Assembly: GCA_009746045.1 (NCBI GenBank)
Contig: RPFO01000253.1
Span: 3,620,019-3,671,871, forward strand
Direction of reading: 5' to 3'
DNA from: Mesostigma viride
Lineage: Eukaryota > Streptophyta > Mesostigmatophyceae > Mesostigmatales > Mesostigmataceae
DNA length: 51,853 nt
Shown: one piece after another, positions 27,666-38,320 of the stretch
Position numbering within the stretch: position 1 is the stretch's first letter
How the letters are laid out: each line of letters starts with the position of its first letter
Program-made: the position numbers and the translations under genes
The notes under the pieces: model-generated
Told to the model about the DNA's origin: nothing
The model's input: the letters and a program-made list of their open reading frames with translations, nothing else
The model's database searches: none

Positions 27666-28609
27666 GCGGCAGAATGATCGCCTTGGCGCCGGACCTTGCT
27701 GGACCAACAAGCGCTGTATCAAGTCCTGTCCTGATTGTACCGCCGCCACTACTAGCTCCTCCAAGCGCTTCACGGGCTCCGCTGGCACCAGAATGCCAGT
27801 CCCGCTGGGGTCTTCCGCGACCCGAGGGAGCGTCTCCGCCATGGCATGGGGGCACGGTTCCTCCGCGGAACGGTGCGAGGGTCGACCGGCCGACGGGGAT
27901 GGTCTGCTGCATGCACATGTCCCTCCGCGGGACGTGACATAGACGATCCAGCTGGAGCAGGCCGGGGAAGAGGGTCCAGGGAGATCAGGAAGGTAGGCTT
28001 CGTTGACTCCACTTCCGGCCGGGAACGAGGCTCCAAGGAGACAAGGAAGGTAGGCTCCCCTGGGCCCACATCCGACGGAGGACCTCAGTGCGGGGGCCAC
28101 CTCCGAGGGCTCACCCCCAGCCGGCCGTTCCGTCCTAGCCGCAGCAGCCCCCGTCGTATCCGGCTGCGATCGCCGAGCCTCCCGCTCCAATTCCATCGCT
28201 GACCCCCACGTGCGCTCCCAGTGACGATCAGCCGGGCGACGAGGTGGTGGGGACGCTCGGCGAGCAGCTCGTATCGGCTCCGTCCCCGAGTCCGAGCGGG
28301 AACGCGAACGCGAGGGCGGTGATGGCGAGCGACTTCGTACAGGTCGTTCCGGAGCATGCCGAGAAGCTGGTTGACTGCCCCCGCCCCACCCAGTGGCCCG
28401 CGGGCGCGACTCGCGCCCGCAGGTGGTCGCCCCCAGCCTGTCGCCGGCGGTGGCGCCTCATAACGCGTCGCAGGACGGTGTCCTGCGCTGCCCTCAATAG
28501 AACCCCGAGAAGGCGGTTCTCTCGGAGGAGAACGAGGGAAAGGACGTGGAGGGTAGTCATCAGAATCGGAGTCGTCAAACCTCACTCCCATCATCCTGGT
28601 CTTTGTCAT
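27666..28609 (-). pseudogene. unrecognised Arg/Pro-rich reading frames of the Ty3 3' region
   Basis: A frame starting at 28,609 (MTKTRMMGVRFDDSDSDDYP) overlaps the end of the upstream ORF by 35 bp. It carries AVNQLLGMLRNDLYEVARHH, after which a second frame from 28,196 carries VPAEPVKRLEELVVAAVQSG and runs into the inverted-repeat element. Low-complexity Pro/Arg/Gly composition makes identity impossible to judge. Overlapping frames suggest either a frameshifted single gene or a coupled pair. Confidence 0.35.
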
Positions 28610-29405
28610 CCATAGTCACAATGCGATCCAGGGCCTGCCGTAACGAATACTGCCCCACATGCATACACTTCTCGCCCCGCAACGCCCCCTCCAACGGAAG
28701 GTACCGGGGAAAGTAGTTCTCCAGCAGTTTCCGCACCTCAAGTGGAATTAGGAGGAGCAGAAGCCGTGGGAATGCCAGACCCGCATCCAGCGTGTTCATG
28801 CACGCGTGACAAAGGCACCCCCGCTCATGAGTTTCCCAATCTGTGCCGACCACCACGCCGTCGCGCTCTGCGGTGCGGGTCTCGATCCTGAACCCCACAT
28901 TTCTCCGCACGAACCCTCGAAAATCCTCCAGCTTTGCGGGGCCGACCCGAGCCAGAATAGAATCAGCGCGGAGTGCCGACGGCATCTGGTTACGGCGCCG
29001 ACGTCGCCGTTCCACCAGGTCACCCTCCCGACCGTAGTTACGCAAGAACACTCGGGGGTTAAATGTCTCCTCATTCAGCTCCCTCACTAGCTGCATCGTG
29101 CGCGCGTCCGGTGCTCCGGTTCTGGACGACGTCTCTTGCCGACCACCACCTCCCGAGCCCCCGGCCCCGAAAGCACCCCCTCGGACTGCAGGCTCTCCGC
29201 GAGCTGTCCGCGTCCTCACATCCCGTCCCGGTAGAGGGATCTCCGGTTGGTCCGGGATGTCCAGGTCCACCATGCAGATCTTCTTCACTGGACTCCCCGT
29301 CTGCTTCCCGGATTTCAGCATCTGCAGCCTCCGCGGCGCGGTCGGAAGTCTGGCCTCTGGGAAGCGCCTCCGCGGCGTCCCCCTGCATGCACAGCCCACA
29401 CACAA
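28572..29405 (-). CDS. unrecognised 276-residue ORF between integrase and the 3' end
   Basis: Open frame with SGKQTGSPVKKICMVDLDIP, DARTMQLVRELNEETFNPRV, a basic run VERRRRRRNQMPSALRAD, LEDFRGFVRRNVGFRIETRT, and a Cys pair CLCHACMNTLDAGLAFPRLL. It ends with an acidic tail. Folded-looking sequence and length support a real gene. It follows integrase by about 200 bp on the same strand. No family recognised; an accessory or capsid-related role cannot be distinguished. Confidence 0.5.
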
Positions 29406-29610
29406 GATACCAGGGCATTAGTCGGTGTGCTCCTAGCTAGTACCCGGCTCACACACCACTCTCACCCTACACCGCTGTACCGCATGTGGTCTGTTAATGC
29501 AACTGATGCGTCTTCTTGTACGCTGCCAGTAGGCGGGCACACCCGGCTAACTCAGTAGCGGTGCGCCAGGAGTCCTCAGACTCATGCTGCGCGAATCGCC
29601 ATCGCACCCG

Positions 29611-31240
29611 TTACTGTCTCTGGACCCCTCTACCTCGTTTGACATCCCGGTGTCCCACGATCGCTGCCACCTCATCCTCCTGTTCCCCCGTGTCCGGATT
29701 GAACTCCAACGGGGCCGGGGGATTGACCCGGCCCTGGATGGTGTTCTGGTGATACAACTTGAGCTGGTCACGATGGAAACGGTTGGACGTGAGGTTCCAG
29801 GACACTGGGATGTCCACCTGGAACATGACATCGTCGAACTTGGTGAGGACCTTGTAGGGGCCCAGGAACATGGGACGAAGCTTAGTCTTCAACTCCTTCT
29901 CCACCTTGTGTGAGAATCGGCCGATCTGCGGGCCCTCCACCAGGACCCAATCGCCCACCTCGATGGACGGCGCCCGGTTATCCCGCCTGCCGGCTGTTCT
30001 CTCCAGATACCGCTCTGTCGCTGCGCGGTAGCCCTGGACTGCACTGTTATGCGCCTGGTGCATCCGCTGCAGCAAACGATCAACCCCCTGGCGTGTGTCC
30101 AGCTTGACCTGATCCTCTCCAAGTCCGGGGCTCATAAGCAAGTCGGGCGGCGTGAGAGGGTGCCGGCCAGAGTTGAGGAAAAAGGGGGTAAATCCATGGG
30201 CGGCCTTGGGGGCATTGTTCAGGGAGAACTCCACCAAGCCCAGAAGTTCCTCCCAATTGCTGCCCACCGCGTCGGTGTAGTGTCGCATGGTCTCTTGCAC
30301 TGTGCGGTTCAACCGCTCCACCAGATGCGACGACGAGCTGTGGTAGGCCGTGCCCAGCGACACCTTGGTGCCCAGCCGTTCGAAAAACTCCTGCCAGAAT
30401 TTGGCCGTGAAGAGCTTGTCGTGGTCGGAGATGAACTGACGGCTGAGCCCGTGAAACCGAAACACGTGCGTCAGGTATATCTTGGCGCACTCCTCCGCGG
30501 TGAGGTCGGCCGGACACGGGGCCAAGTGACACATGCGCGTCAGGCGGGACCTCCACGAACACCAAGACCATGCTGTTGCCGCTCTTCGTCTTCTTGAACG
30601 GGCCGATGAAGTCCATCATGATAGAATCCCAAGGACCCATCGGATCAGGCAACGTCTTAGGGACGGCTTGAGAGCCCGTGTTCCTGGACTTCATGATCTG
30701 GCACGAGGGGCACTGGCGCACATACGTCTCGATATACTCCTTCATCCCTGGCCAGTAGAAATGCTTGCGGGCCCGGGGAAAGAGACGGTGACTTCCTTGA
30801 TGTCCGCCTATAAGGGAATCATGGAGCTCGTGAAGCAAGGCGGCCCTACAAAGCTCCGGGACATACAGCCGCCATTCCTCCGGCTGGACACTCACGAACA
30901 GGCGCCCATCCTGGAACTTGCAAGGGTAGGCACCCATCTGCTGGGGATGCGCCCTGATGGCTTCAAGCGCCGCTTCCTCCGTGACCGTGAAACGACTGAT
31001 CATCGTCTCCAGGTCCGACGTGACTGTGAACGCGTCCACGGCCGGGTCTGCATCCGTACTCGCCTGGTTGACGAATTCGGAGAAGACTGTGGGTGGGCCG
31101 ATCGTCTGAAGCTGAAAATTTCCCTGGGGCGGCACCACATGACTAAGGGGCATGCGCGTATGCGACCCCTCCCCCTCCCCGGGGGCGTCCACGTCCTCGT
31201 GGGCACTCGTCTCCTCCAGGAGAGGTGACAAGTCATCACT
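29611..31240 (-). pseudogene. Ty3 integrase, one frameshift near 30,545
   Basis: Inserts the cDNA. HHCC zinc-binding part: LLHELHDSLIGGHQGSHRLF with CPSCQIMKSR. Catalytic core: WDSIMMDFIGPF (first Asp), then a frame change near 30,545, FISDHDKLFTAKFW (second Asp) and SSSHLVERLNRTVQE (Glu). C-terminal GPY/F-type module LGPYKVLTKFDDVMFQVD follows. The stop is at 29,611. No chromodomain is evident. The frame change falls between core strands, so active protein from this copy is unlikely unless the indel is a sequence error. Confidence 0.85.
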
Positions 31241-31329
31241 GGTGGTGTGTCCAAGATGAAACAGGTGGCGGGCCCGGGGAGACCGTGGCTCCACGCCGTA
31301 GGTGGTCCCCGGGGCGGCCACTGCAGTAC

Positions 31330-32996
31330 GCAGGTGGTATGAAGCACATCCATGTCCTCGTAGAACCAATAGTCCGCCCGTCGCGTGAGGGCGTCTGGCA
31401 CCACGTTGTCCGCGCCCTTGACATATTGGATCTTGAACGGCGCAAACTGCGACAAGTACTCCATCCACCGCGCTTGGCGGGGCGTCAGGTTGGGCTGCAC
31501 CAGGAGGTGGGTGAGCGGCCGGTGGTCGGTGTGGATCACAAGGCGGTGGGGGTCGAGATCCCCCTGCTCACTAATGGCCACCGAAAACTGGGCCCCCAGA
31601 AGATGATGACGCCACGTGTGGCAGCTGTAGACTACTGCCAGGAGTTCCTGCTGATGCACTGGGTAATTCCGCTCCGCCGGAATCATTGTGCGTGAGATGT
31701 ACTCGATGGGCTGAAGGCCCTTGCCTTGGTCCTGCAGGAGAACACCCCCGATGGCCACCTTGCTGGCGTCCGTAGCCACGACGAAGGGAAGGGACGGGTC
31801 CGGCAGGACGAGGACCGGCGCTGTGGTGAGGTGGCGCTTAAGTGCCTCGAAGGCCTGCTGGCACTGCTCAGCCCAAAGGAACTGGGTACCCTTCTTGAGA
31901 AGAGCGTTAATCGGGGCGGCGATGGTGGCAAACCGCGGGATGAACCGCCGGTAGTAGGAAGCCAACCCCAGGAAACTGCGCACCCCTTTCACGTCCGTGG
32001 GGACCGGCCATTGCTGGACGGCCTCGATCTTCTCCGGGTCAGTCGCGATACCGTTCGCAGACAGGGTATGGCCCAAAAAGGGCACACAGCGGCCGGCGCG
32101 CACCTTGGCCTTCCTCGCCGACAGGTGCTCGTCTTCCATGATCTGAAGCACTGCGTCAACATCCTCCAGGTGCTCCTCGAACGTCTTGGAGTACACCAGG
32201 ATGTCGTCCAGGTACGCCAGCGCGCACGTGCGCTTGTAGGTCCATGGTGGGCGCGCTCCCTTGTGCGGGTCCGTCAGATCCTTGGAGACCTGCGGCAGGT
32301 GGGCCGTGCCCATCACCGGACGGAGGATGTCGTTCATCAGCATCTGGAAGGACGCAGGCGAATTGCACAGCCCCATTGCCGCCACCCGAAACTGGTAGTG
32401 ACCGAAGGGCGTGGCGAACGCTGTCTTGTGGCAGTCTTCTGGCGCGATGCGCAGCTGCCAAAACCCGTCCAGCCGCACAGTCGATGACGGTGAAACACGT
32501 AGCCCCTTGGACACGGTTGAAGATGTCGTCGATCCGCGGTAGAGGATACCGGGACTTGACAGTGATGGCGTTCAGCTTCCGGTAGTCAGTCACCAGACGC
32601 CACTTGCCCCCTGGCTTGGGAACGAGCAGCACGCCCGCTGAGAAGGGGCTGTTGCTGGGTTCAATGAGCCCGGCGTCGAGCAGCGAAATGAGGATCTTCT
32701 TGAGCTCCACCAGCTCGACTGGGCCCATGCGGTACATAGGAGACGCTGTCGGTCCGGCACCCTCCTGGACCTGGATACGGTGTACTAAGCACCGATCGAT
32801 TGGGAGGGAACTGGGGGGTGCGATCCGCGAAGAGAGTAGCGCGCTTCTCCAGGACGGCGTTGAACCGCGCCAGCTCGTCCGGAGTGAAGCCGGCACCAAT
32901 CTCGTTAAGCATGGCCTGAGTGCTGTCCAGGTCGATACGGTACATCGCATACTCCTTACCCTTCCGGAGCTGGCGCGCCAGCGTCTTGCTACTCAT
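31330..32996 (-). pseudogene. Ty3 reverse transcriptase-RNase H, two frameshifts
   Basis: The start of the RT part reads DELARFNAVLEKRATLFADR; a shift near 32,810 leads to VELVELKKILISLLDAGLIE and KWRLVTDYRKLNAITVKSRY; a shift near 32,480 leads to LDGFWQLRIAPEDCHKTAFA, FGHYQFRVAAMGLCNSPASF and the catalytic AYLDDILVYSK (Asp pair at 32,203-32,214). Connection (SFLGLASYYRRFIPRFATIA) and RNase H (FVVATDASKVAIGGVLLQDQ, NYPVHQQELLAVVYSCHTWR, VIHTDHRPLTHL) follow in the usual Ty3 order. RNase H ends around VKGADNVVPDALTR. Confidence 0.9.
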
Positions 32997-33427
32997 CAGG
33001 ATCTGGGACGCTGGACCGGAGGCCCGTCCGCCGAGCGCTCGTGTGTAATGTTATGGACCTCAGCGGCTTGTGCCCTGTACTCGCTGTCGGGGCACCAGAA
33101 GGAACCGTCCGGGAACCAAACTACCCGTCGGCGCACACTGATGTCCACATCCTGCTTGTCCAACCAGTCCACTCCAATGATGATGTCGGCAGCACCCAGC
33201 GGCGCGATAGTCGCCACCAGGTCCACCGGCGTGCCCTGCAGCACCCCCTTGATGTCTGCGAGGCCCGGCGATTGGTGTCGCCGGCCATCCGAATAAGTGA
33301 CGTACACTGCCGTGGTGTGGGGTCGCGGGACCAGGCCCAGCCGGCGCACCAGGGCCTCGTTGATGAAGGACGTGGAGGCACCGGTGTCGACCAGAAACTT
33401 CACGTCCATGACCGTTTTCTCCTTCAA
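32996..33427 (-). CDS. Ty3 retropepsin (aspartic protease)
   Basis: Processes Gag-Pol. Open frame with VKFLVDTGASTSFINEALV (catalytic DTGA at about 33,377-33,388), SDGRRHQSPGLADIKGVL and the closing hydrophobic motif AADIIIGVDWLDKQDVDI. Spacing between DTGA and IIG is normal for Ty3 proteases. It is joined to RT through the following frame and to gag through a frame covering 33,424-34,149. Confidence 0.85.
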   Translation of the reverse strand: MKEKTVMDVKFLVDTGASTSFINEALVRRLGLVPRPHTTAVYVTYSDGRRHQSPGLADIKGVLQGTPVDLVATIAPLGAADIIIGVDWLDKQDVDISVRRRVVWFPDGSFWCPDSEYRAQAAEVHNITHERSADGPPVQRPRS

Positions 33428-35527
33428 ATACGGATCAAGGACGGTGGGAGGAACCAGTAACCCTCCGCTGCAAAAAGAAACAAATGTCGCGAGCCCCCTT
33501 GAGATGCACGTGCCGCCGGTTGGGTGGATGCGTCTGAGGCCACGTTGTTGACGTCAACCTCTACCCTAATTGACTCCGCGTCAGGACTACCATCTGGTTT
33601 TTCTACCCTAACCTCTACCCCGGGGCCCAAGCCCACGGGCAAGGCTACTACTCCCGAGGAGCGGTGGGACGGGAGGCCGCCTCGCCCGACCGCCCGCCCT
33701 CTTCCCCCCCCCTCCTCCTCCTCTTCGTCAGCCTCCTCCTCATCGTCATACTCGTAGCCAGCCACGGCGTGCGTCTGGCCGGAAGAGGAGCTGGACTGTC
33801 GCCGCGCCTCAATCTCGTTAACCGCACGCAGCACGCCCTTGGTAGAGCTGGTCGCGGGCGGTCGCGGCTGCTGGTACTGAGTCGGGACCTGTCTGGCATG
33901 CTGCAGGCGAGCCGCACGCTCACCCGCGTTGCGGGGTCGGTCCCGGGGACCGGAGGAGTCAGGGCGGCTGCCGAAGGCTGGACCAGAGAAGCGAACGCTG
34001 GGTTCCACGTACGTCCCCGGCACCACGACTGGCGTGCTTGCCCCGGAGCTTGGGGCAGTCGCGCTTGAGGTGTCCCACCTCGCTGCACATGAAGCACCGC
34101 GCCTTGCTAGCGTCGATCGCGTTGACACCCTGGTCAGTGTAGCCATCATCAGGGTCGTCGAGGTACTCGCCCTCCTCCTCGCCGGCGAACTCAGTGGAGT
34201 ACAGCTGATTCACCCGCCGCGGGGGAGCTGGCCTGAAGAAACGGCGCACCGAGGGTGCGCGCCCGCGGGTCACCACATCGGCCACCTGCAGAAGATACCT
34301 CTGGATATTCAAGATGTCCCACTCCTCCCAAGGGACCTCAGCGTAGTGCTTGAATACCTCGTCCTGCAGCTCGGGACAGAGTGCCTCGATGAACCTGATC
34401 TTGTACTCATACCAGGTCATGTCGGTCAGATAGGCGGCGCTGGACTCAAACTTGGACAGAAACTCGCGATATGGGGTGGTCCCCTGGCGCAGCTTGCCGA
34501 AGGCGATTCGCTCGTGGAGTACAGCATCTGGGGGCACCAGCTTGCGGCTCACCCGGTCCATCAGCTCCTCCACAGTTTGCGGGTATGACTGGGACGCGGT
34601 GCTCTCACAGTTCAAGATGCTCACCACCGAGGGGTCCATGCAGGAGTTAACCACAAGCGGGATCAGATCACAGGTGGCCAGCTGCCAGCTGTGGTGATTG
34701 CGCCAGATGGTATACTGCTGTTGCCACATGCGTCCCCATTCGTCTACCTCGCGCGGTTTCATGTCCGCGTGCAGCTTGGGTACATTCTTGAAATTGGGCA
34801 TCGGTGGGGCCTTTACCGCGTTGGTGATGGGCCCACCGACGTCTACGTGGGGGATGGAGCCGAAGGCGGGGGGCTGCGACCGGGGGATAGATCCGGACCT
34901 GGACGGCGTACCATGAGTCCGCCGCACCTGTACTGATGAGGGATGTTCGCACCCCGGGTCATCCAAGGCCACCCTGCTGAAATTAAGGTTGCCAACAGGC
35001 GCAGGCGATGGGACCACGCTGCTGTCAGGCACCCGTGGGCGTTGCGGTTGAGGTGCTGGACGCTGGACGGGCGTATGAGTCTCCTCGCCTCGGGCAGTGA
35101 CACTGCTCCTGTCCTCCCCTGGTCTGGTCCGTGGTCTATGAGTACCGACGGGCGGGCCCTGCGTAACTGGTTCCTCGTCGACCTCGCCAGTCCCTTCGAC
35201 AGATCGTCGAACTCGCCCTCTGCCCCTGGAATCTCCCCCTCCTCATCCGAATACCATAGCGCCGTGGGTAACAGGGAAGTGCTGCCGAAGGACACTCTGC
35301 GTCTGCCCCGGTGTGTGGGGCCCGGTGGAGGTCCCTGGGGACGCCCCCGCCCCGCCCAAGGATGCGATGGCCGCCCGGTGGCTGGCTGCTGATAGCGGTA
35401 GTGCAGGGTATCTTCATTCTCGTCTCCCTGCTGCTCAGGATCATGTGGTAGCCACTGTAGTCTCGTCTGGGGTTGTTGCTGCTGCATCCGGGGTTGCTGT
35501 TGTTGCCGTTGCTGCTGCGGTGACCGT

Positions 35528-35599
<72 letters not shown>

Positions 35600-35620
35600 T
35601 GTTGCTGCCGCTGCTGCTGG

Positions 35621-35683
<63 letters not shown>

Positions 35684-35982
35684 GAGTCCTCTTGGAGCAT
35701 CTCTCGGTCACCCCTGACATCTCCCTGCCCTGTTAAGGCGTCTAGATCGTCCCCATCCGCTGGGAACCTAGGGTTCTGATCTCTGGATCGTGGGAAGCCC
35801 TCCGCAGGTCTCTCCATGACCTCACCTGTATCTGTCCCTACTTGGACGTGCAGTGGTACCTCTAGCCCCTCTGTACCGTGCTCGTGGTTGTCTGTCAGTT
35901 CTACCTCTCTATTCTCTGGGTCTCTTTCTCTAGTCTCGTCTTCTGTCTCTCTGGCGTTCCTTGTCTGATACCGTGTTGGCAT
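33428..35982 (-). pseudogene. Ty3 Gag with polyglutamine tract and CCHC zinc knuckle, frameshifted
   Basis: Starts MPTRYQTRNARETEDETRER at 35,982. A very long Gln tract encoded by CAG repeats spans 35,527-35,682. Near 34,990 the frame changes to VDEWGRMWQQQYTIWRNHHS, YREFLSKFESSAAYLTDMTW, YEYKIRFIEALCPELQDEVF (capsid-like helices) and CFMCSEVGHLKRDC (CCHC, about 34,050-34,095). A further frame to 33,428 has an acidic Glu-rich stretch linking to protease. Capsid and nucleocapsid identity is clear. The polyQ N-terminal extension is unusual for Ty3 Gag. Confidence 0.8.
35527..35682. repeat. (CAG/CTG)n repeat within gag
   Basis: Two long runs of CTG (plus strand) separated by short interruptions (TTG, CCG, GTG); read as polyglutamine on the coding minus strand. 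Confidence 0.95.
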
Positions 35983-36117
35983 GGTGCCCGTACCGGTACC
36001 TTACACTGCAGGCAACACCTCCCCAGGAAGAAAGAGAGAAAAAGGAGAGAGAGAGCAACCACGTGCTATAGATCTATAACTATAGAACCTAGTACTACTC
36101 CCTAGTAATAGTCTCCT

Positions 36118-36459
36118 CTACTGTTTGCTGGGGCCAATGGTCAGCTGAGAGAAGGTCACTGTAACTGCTGTCCCCTCCCCCTGACTGCTGAGCGTGGGTG
36201 GTTTAGAGCATTCACGTGTGGTGTGCATCCCCTCAGGCAATGGCATGTGTTCCCTAACAAACCTATCTGCATCTGTAATGTTATCAAACCCTTTCCACTT
36301 AGCACAAGAGCCTTGGGACAATATCTTATCTTTAATGTGCTCTTCACAAGTCTTCCAACTGTAGAATATAGCTGGTCTACCCTCACCCCCGTCATGAGCT
36401 ACTGCATAGTAAGGAAATCCAGACTGTCCACCCTTATTTATTCTGTTGCGTCTAGGCAT
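36118..36459 (-). CDS. stand-alone RNase H1 hybrid-binding / viroplasmin-like domain ORF in the Ty3 leader
   Basis: Intact ORF of 113 codons starting ATG 36,459, MPRRNRINKGGQSGFPYYAV. The core YYAVAHDGGEGRPAIFYSW, CEEHIKDKILSQGSCAKWKG, FDNITDADRFVREH follows the pattern YYAV..G...GIY.SW..C...V.G...A..K.F....EA..F of the N-terminal RNA-DNA hybrid-binding domain of eukaryotic RNase H1 and caulimovirus viroplasmin. It lies between the element's 5' leader and gag (135 bp before the gag start) and has no RNase H domain attached. A role in binding RNA-DNA hybrids during reverse transcription is inferred. Confidence 0.7.
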   Translation of the reverse strand: MPRRNRINKGGQSGFPYYAVAHDGGEGRPAIFYSWKTCEEHIKDKILSQGSCAKWKGFDNITDADRFVREHMPLPEGMHTTRECSKPPTLSSQGEGTAVTVTFSQLTIGPSKQ

Positions 36460-36854
36460 GATACATCATAATCTGGTAGAAGCTTGCAAGCAGGAGAAAA
36501 AGGGGAAACCCCAGGCTACCTCTAAATGCAGTGACCTTTACCAAACAAACAAGGGAGAATTAAGCACGGAGTCTAACACAGCACACGCCCGAGCTTTCCG
36601 TGGAACGGGCTATACGCACACAAGGAGGTAAACACCGTCAACACAGTCGGCAACAGCCAGACGGTATCCACCCCCACGACCCCTTGCAGGTCAAACAACG
36701 AATGTCCGTCTCCGCGACGTCCATGGGCACCAACGACAATCACAACCTATAGAGGGTACAACGTAGAACATAAACCCCCTACGCGTGCGGTTCCGGAGAG
36801 AAAGCAAGCTCGCCAGCTAGCCTTCAGCAGGCGTAGCTTGTGAAGGAAGAATTC
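36460..36854. other. Ty3 5' leader, right-hand part
   Basis: No gene seen. This is leader sequence between the hybrid-binding ORF and the nested PAT-like element; the remaining leader is at 42,240-42,590. Confidence 0.6.
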
Positions 36855-36978
36855 TTCTATTAACCGTGGAACTCCAGGGTAACCAGACTCTTTATTAAAA
36901 CAATAAGTAGAGCACATCGGGAAGTGGCCCTCAACTGGCCATCCTTACCCATGGGAACACTTTATGTCCAAAAAGGCT
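36855..36978 (-). repeat. split direct repeat B2 (124 bp)
   Basis: Matches 37,396-37,519 with an offset of 541 bp and no difference that I can see. Confidence 0.92.
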
Positions 36979-37016
36979 TACCCCCAAACAGGCAACACAC
37001 AGGGAGGGCGGGGGGG

Positions 37017-37396
37017 AAAACAAAAGAGACCGCCATGAGCTAGGTGAGCAAGCTTTTATCGTGTTTCAAGGCCAACGGCTCTCTACCAACGGCCAGATCC
37101 GGCAACGGCCTCTAAACAGTTTTAGCCGTCAAGTTTTACTTCAGATATTGCTTGTTGCAAACCCGTCCGCAATCACAGATCTGCTAGGAGAACCTAGACG
37201 CAAAAATCCGTCGTCAAGGTACTCAGCACACCGTCAAGGTATGGGCCGCAACAATTAGGCCATATCATCCGTAATACTCGTACACTAGAAGCCTAATCAA
37301 CCTTATTACGATCACATCACCCAGCTCTATTTCACCTAGCATCAGCGGCTCCCCTTCCGTATCACTATAAAGAAACTATGTTCAGAGAACCCCGAT
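37017..37396 (-). repeat. split direct repeat A2 (380 bp)
   Basis: Matches 41,860-42,239 with an offset of 4,843 bp. Both copies start AAAACAAAAGAGACCGCC and end AGAACCCCGAT. Confidence 0.93.
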
Positions 37397-37519
37397 TCTA
37401 TTAACCGTGGAACTCCAGGGTAACCAGACTCTTTATTAAAACAATAAGTAGAGCACATCGGGAAGTGGCCCTCAACTGGCCATCCTTACCCATGGGAACA
37501 CTTTATGTCCAAAAAGGCT
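37396..37519 (-). repeat. split direct repeat B1 (124 bp)
   Basis: Second copy of B, directly abutting A2 and lying 87 bp after the recombinase stop. Confidence 0.92.
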
Positions 37520-37605
37520 AGCCTTACCCTTACATCCCTCCCTGGCGACCCAAGCCAGGGGCAAAACAAAAACCGGTGGACGCATAAGACAAGAATGAAG
37601 GGAAC

Positions 37606-38320
37606 TTAAGAGGAAGGCAGAGAAAAGACGCTCCGCCAAATGCGCGGGGGGCAGGCGGCGATAGCCCGAACCAGGGCGTCAGGAAGGGTGAGGGCCAAGC
37701 TCCGGTGCAATCCCACATAGTGGGCGACAGTTTTGCTGCTGCGCCAGCGACCCCGATGCTGAATATCAGCCATGCTGCGCTGCCGCAAAAAATCATAGGT
37801 AGCCCCCCCATGCCGCAGCCCGTGAATGGTAAACACCGTGTCGACCCCCAAAGCTTGCGTGGCCTGATGCCAAACCCGGCTGAACTGGGCATAATCGTAA
37901 GGGAACACCCGCTCCCAGGCCGCCTTGCCACGCATACAAGCCCGCAAGAGGGTCTCAGTCATGACATCCTCGATCACCACAGACTGCACCTCCCCCTTAG
38001 CCGTCTTAGCTGACATCAACAACAAGGCGCCCCGCTGCGAACCCCGCAACCGAACATCAGGCTGCAAGCGCACATGGCCGACCAACAGGTTGAGCGCCTC
38101 CGATACCCGCAGGTATTGTTGGAAAATAACGATGACCATCATAGCCGCACGAGGCTGCCGCTGGAGCACCATAGTACAAGCAAGCGCAAACGCAGCCTCC
38201 CATGGAATGGGGGGGGGGCACGAGGGGGTGCCAACGTGCGCCAGCCAGCCAAAACACTTCGTGCCAAGGCCCAATCCCGCACCTCCCGGGGAAGTACAAA
38301 TTCAGGCCCATAAGCGCATT
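37606..38320 (-). pseudogene. PAT-like element tyrosine recombinase, frameshifts at homopolymers
   Basis: Joins circular cDNA to the target. Catalytic parts are in one frame: VIVIFQQYLRVSEALNLLVG (first Arg), LLLMSAKTAKGEVQSVVIED (Lys region), TIHGLRHGGATYDFLRQ (H..R), HRGRWRSSKTVAHYVGLH (His/Arg and nucleophile Tyr), stop 37,606. The N-terminal segment FVLPREVRDWALARSVLAGW lies in another frame. One shift falls at a CCCCGGG run (about 38,290) and another at a run of nine or ten G near 38,210-38,219, so each could be a run-length error. Otherwise the gene looks complete and would continue from the RT-RNase H ORF. Confidence 0.85.

Noticed and set aside
26446-29405. Retroviral-type envelope gene in the Ty3 element
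   Set aside because: No signal peptide, furin-type site or membrane anchor is visible in any of the ORFs.
35313-35736. Plus-strand polyalanine and polyleucine ORFs
   Set aside because: They are translations of the CTG repeat on the non-coding strand of gag.
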